A stretch of DNA of 15,204 nt, taken from Bacilli bacterium. Lineage in GTDB: Bacteria; Bacillota_I; Bacilli_A; RF39; UBA660. Below the pieces are notes generated by a model. It searched no databases. It was given only the letters and a program-made list of their open reading frames with translations, and was not told the DNA's origin. The DNA is taken from NCBI GenBank assembly GCA_900766325.1, contig CAAFVA010000057.1, positions 1-15,204 of the forward strand, read 5' to 3'. A program made the position numbers and the translations under genes. Shown in pieces: positions 13,600 through 15,204 of the stretch (the stretch's first letter is position 1; every line of letters begins with the position of its first letter).

Positions 13600-14100
13600 A
13601 CCTTCCAGTCTTAAGTTATATATATCTTTTACTGGTAACCGTTCATATAATTTTTTTGGTAAATCTAGACCGCTTATCTTGCAATACTCTTCTAATCTGT
13701 TTACTAAAAACTAAATACTGCAACCATACTCTTTAGATAATTTTTCGTAACTCATACCTTCCAGTCTCAAATTGTAGATTTCTTTTATTGGTAATTCAAC
13801 ATCTTTAAATTCTTTTGGATTTTTTGGTATAGCAAATCCATTTGACTCACAATACTCTTTTAATCCATCTTCTATTGTTTTTGCGCTACAATGACACATT
13901 TGAGCTATTTTACTATAACTTGTACCCAATAAAAGTAAATTATACATTTTACTAATTGGAATTTCTAATCTATACAAGATGTTGTCATCTATTAAAATAC
14001 CATTATTAAGACAATATTTTTTTATGGTTTTAACAATTCTAAAATAACCAAGTTTACACTTATTAAGTATATCTTCTATTTCTACTTTACCATTTATAAA
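13370..14100 (-). repeat. Tandem helix-turn-helix units of about 52-56 residues
   Basis: Four clear units and one more degenerate N-terminal one. The conserved core is NLRLEGMSYEKLAKEYGC followed by xxxTIxxRLxKYC. Equivalent Met/Thr codons at 13923, 13755, 13599 and 13431 are spaced 168, 156 and 168 bases, that is 56, 52 and 56 residues. The linker between units carries FP-K or IPKN and ends in LP[IVM]. The DNA repeats are diverged, so the duplications are not recent. Confidence 0.75.
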
Positions 14101-14136
14101 ATCTTCACACATTTTTTCTAAATCTATGTAATACAT
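13711..14136 (-). CDS. N-terminal part of the helix-turn-helix repeat protein
   Basis: From ATG 14136, preceded by AAAGGTGAT, the frame runs 141 residues to TAG at 13713-13711. It holds a degenerate first unit (EIEDILNKCKLGYFRIVKTIKKYC), a second (LLLLGTSYSKIAQMCHCSAKTI) and a third that reaches LRLEGMSYEKLSKEYGCSI and stops in the middle of the helix-turn-helix. Beyond TAG the same frame gives FLVNRLEEYCKISG and continues, so aligned with other units the TAG replaces a single residue. The complete gene would be 13201-14136, 311 residues. TAG is an ordinary stop elsewhere in the window, so this is best read as a nonsense mutation. The longer ORF to 14202 has no ribosome site. The role may be DNA binding; no family is recognised. 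A TATAAT lies upstream. Confidence 0.6.
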   Translation of the reverse strand: MYYIDLEKMCEDFINGKVEIEDILNKCKLGYFRIVKTIKKYCLNNGILIDDNILYRLEIPISKMYNLLLLGTSYSKIAQMCHCSAKTIEDGLKEYCESNGFAIPKNPKEFKDVELPIKEIYNLRLEGMSYEKLSKEYGCSI

Positions 14137-14160
14137 AATATCACCTTTTTCTTTTAGAGT

Positions 14161-14188
14161 ATTATAACTATTTAGAGAAAAAATGCAA
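14161..14188 (-). promoter_or_regulatory. Candidate promoter of the repeat gene
   Basis: TATAAT (14166-14161) is a perfect -10, 25 bases before the ATG at 14136. TTGCAT (14188-14183) at 16 bases is only a weak -35. It lies directly after the gpsA terminator. Confidence 0.45.
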
Positions 14189-14189
14189 T

Positions 14190-14215
14190 AAAAAAGAATC
14201 ATGTACAGTGATTCT
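14190..14215 (-). terminator. Intrinsic terminator of gpsA
   Basis: On the minus strand AGAATCA, a seven-base loop and TGATTCT are followed by TTTTT. The stem starts three bases after the gpsA stop. Confidence 0.8.
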
Positions 14216-14217
14216 GC

Positions 14218-15192
14218 TTAATCTTTTTCGTTTAAAAATGGTAATAAATCATCAACGCTTTTGTAGCCAAATACCATGTTATAGATTAAATCAATAAATG
14301 GCATCTTAACCTTTCTTACCTTTATTAAACCATATAAAGATTTTAATGTGTATACTCCTTCTACGGTATGGGTACTTAAATACTCGTCTAGTTCTTCTTT
14401 CTTTGTTTTAGATCCTAATAACCTTCCAAAAGAATAATTTCTGGAGCTATTAGATGTACATGTTAATAAAACATCACCTATTCCCGCAAATGATAAAATA
14501 GTTTTTTCGTTTCCACCAAGTTTTCTAATTAACTTTCTAGCATCATTTAAGCTTTCTGTTAAAAACATTGCTCTTGTTGATTCTGACACCTTTAAACCAT
14601 CTAGAATACCACCTGCGATTGCTATTACGTTTTTTAAAGAACCACATAACTCAACACCAATAAAATCCTTGGTAGGTCTTAATTTTAGCCTGTTGTTAGA
14701 TAACGCTTTAATTACGATTTCTTTTGTCATTGGATTAGTAGTTGCAAGTGAAAGTCCAACTAATTCATCCGTTGCCATGTCTTTAGCAAAGGTTGGGCCA
14801 GACAAAATAGCTACCTTTTTTGTTTTAAGTTTCTTTTTTACTATGTCAGATGCAAAGTGATATGACTCTTGTTCAATTCCTTTTGATGCTATTAATATGT
14901 GTTTATCTTTTATAAATGGCTTTATTTGATCACAAACACTTGAAATAAACTTTGTTGCAACCGCAATAACAACCAAATTACTTCCTTCTATAGCTTTACT
15001 TATGTTTTCCGTATAAATAAAGTTATTAGGCATTTTTATACCAGGTAATGCCCTTTCGTTCATCTTAGTTTTGGTAAGAACATCTATTTCTTCTTTCACT
15101 GCTGACCATATTATTATTTTATTATTATTTTTATTAAACCTTAGGGCAAGCCCTAAAGCATAGGCCCCCGCGCCTAATATTGATATGTTCAT
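14218..15192 (-). CDS. gpsA: Glycerol-3-phosphate dehydrogenase (NAD(P)+) GpsA
   Basis: GpsA reduces dihydroxyacetone phosphate to sn-glycerol 3-phosphate, the backbone for phospholipids, in the cytoplasm. The 324-residue protein is about the usual length. Residues typical of the family are K104 in ASKGIE, SGPTFAKD (131-138), K187 in CGSLKN and D240 in GIGDVLLTCTS. The N-terminal nucleotide loop reads GAGAYALGLA (7-16), where GxGxWGTALA is common; the Trp is Tyr, and the Thr is Leu. The ATG at 15192 is followed by a normal Rossmann start, but no ribosome site is seen in the 12 bases left before the window edge, so it may be coupled to an upstream gene outside the window. It is followed by a clear terminator. 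Identification is firm. Confidence 0.95.
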   Translation of the reverse strand: MNISILGAGAYALGLALRFNKNNNKIIIWSAVKEEIDVLTKTKMNERALPGIKMPNNFIYTENISKAIEGSNLVVIAVATKFISSVCDQIKPFIKDKHILIASKGIEQESYHFASDIVKKKLKTKKVAILSGPTFAKDMATDELVGLSLATTNPMTKEIVIKALSNNRLKLRPTKDFIGVELCGSLKNVIAIAGGILDGLKVSESTRAMFLTESLNDARKLIRKLGGNEKTILSFAGIGDVLLTCTSNSSRNYSFGRLLGSKTKKEELDEYLSTHTVEGVYTLKSLYGLIKVRKVKMPFIDLIYNMVFGYKSVDDLLPFLNEKD

Positions 15193-15204
15193 TTTATATC
15201 AACT

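Noticed and set aside
13711..13713. TAG read as a sense codon (recoding) in the repeat protein
   Set aside because: TAG ends sufC, sufB, efp, the SpoIIAA-like gene and the DUF2624-like gene in this window, so it works as a stop.
13370..14100. CRISPR-like array from the regular DNA repeats
   Set aside because: The repeats are diverged, in frame at 52-56 codons and protein-coding, with no identical direct repeats or spacers.
1..15204. Mycoplasma-type code with TGA as Trp
   Set aside because: spoVAD ends at TGA overlapping the spoVAE start, and Trp is encoded by TGG in the PBP and other genes.

Overview
The window is strongly A+T-rich bacterial DNA with dense, short-spaced genes, AAGGAG-type ribosome binding sites, several TTG/GTG starts and compact hairpin terminators. 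TAA, TAG and TGA all end genes, so the standard bacterial code is used rather than the Mycoplasma code. A spore germination operon (spoVAC-spoVAD-spoVAE), a sigma-F/G-type sigma factor with a SpoIIAA-like partner, SepF, a class B PBP, an RpmG/EF-P pair and a two-gene SufC/SufB-like Fe-S system point to an endospore-forming, Gram-positive-type Bacillota. A streamlined, uncultured Bacilli lineage close to the Erysipelotrichales/RF39 area is my inference; no rRNA gene is present to confirm it.

Layout. 1-1200 is accessory and decayed: a metallophosphoesterase gene broken by a single-base slip in a homopolymer, and a Fic-domain remnant with a nonsense codon, associated with a pair of imperfect promoter-containing direct repeats. 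1199-5533 (minus strand) holds sepF, two tandem paralogous small membrane proteins with their own strong promoter, efp, rpmG (56 codons) and a class B PBP. 5604-7051 (plus strand) holds a DUF2624-like small gene and tmcAL. 7065-8851 (minus) is the spoVACDE operon, with a sigma-G-like promoter inside the preceding terminator. 8906-10303 is a COG2509-type FAD protein. 10387-12010 is the sufC-sufB pair, with a palindrome at its transcription start. 12116-13107 is a two-gene spoIIA-like operon lacking spoIIAB. 13201-14136 encodes a protein made of tandem helix-turn-helix repeats and interrupted by an in-frame TAG. 14218-15192 is gpsA.

How the genes work together. PBP and SepF act in wall growth and division. 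The SpoIIAA-like/sigma pair would control forespore transcription. The sigma-G-like promoter ahead of spoVAC fits a forespore regulon whose SpoVA products move dipicolinic acid. SufC/SufB supply Fe-S clusters. RpmG, EF-P and TmcAL serve translation. The least explained parts are the helix-turn-helix repeat protein, the missing spoIIAB, and the paired two-TM proteins.
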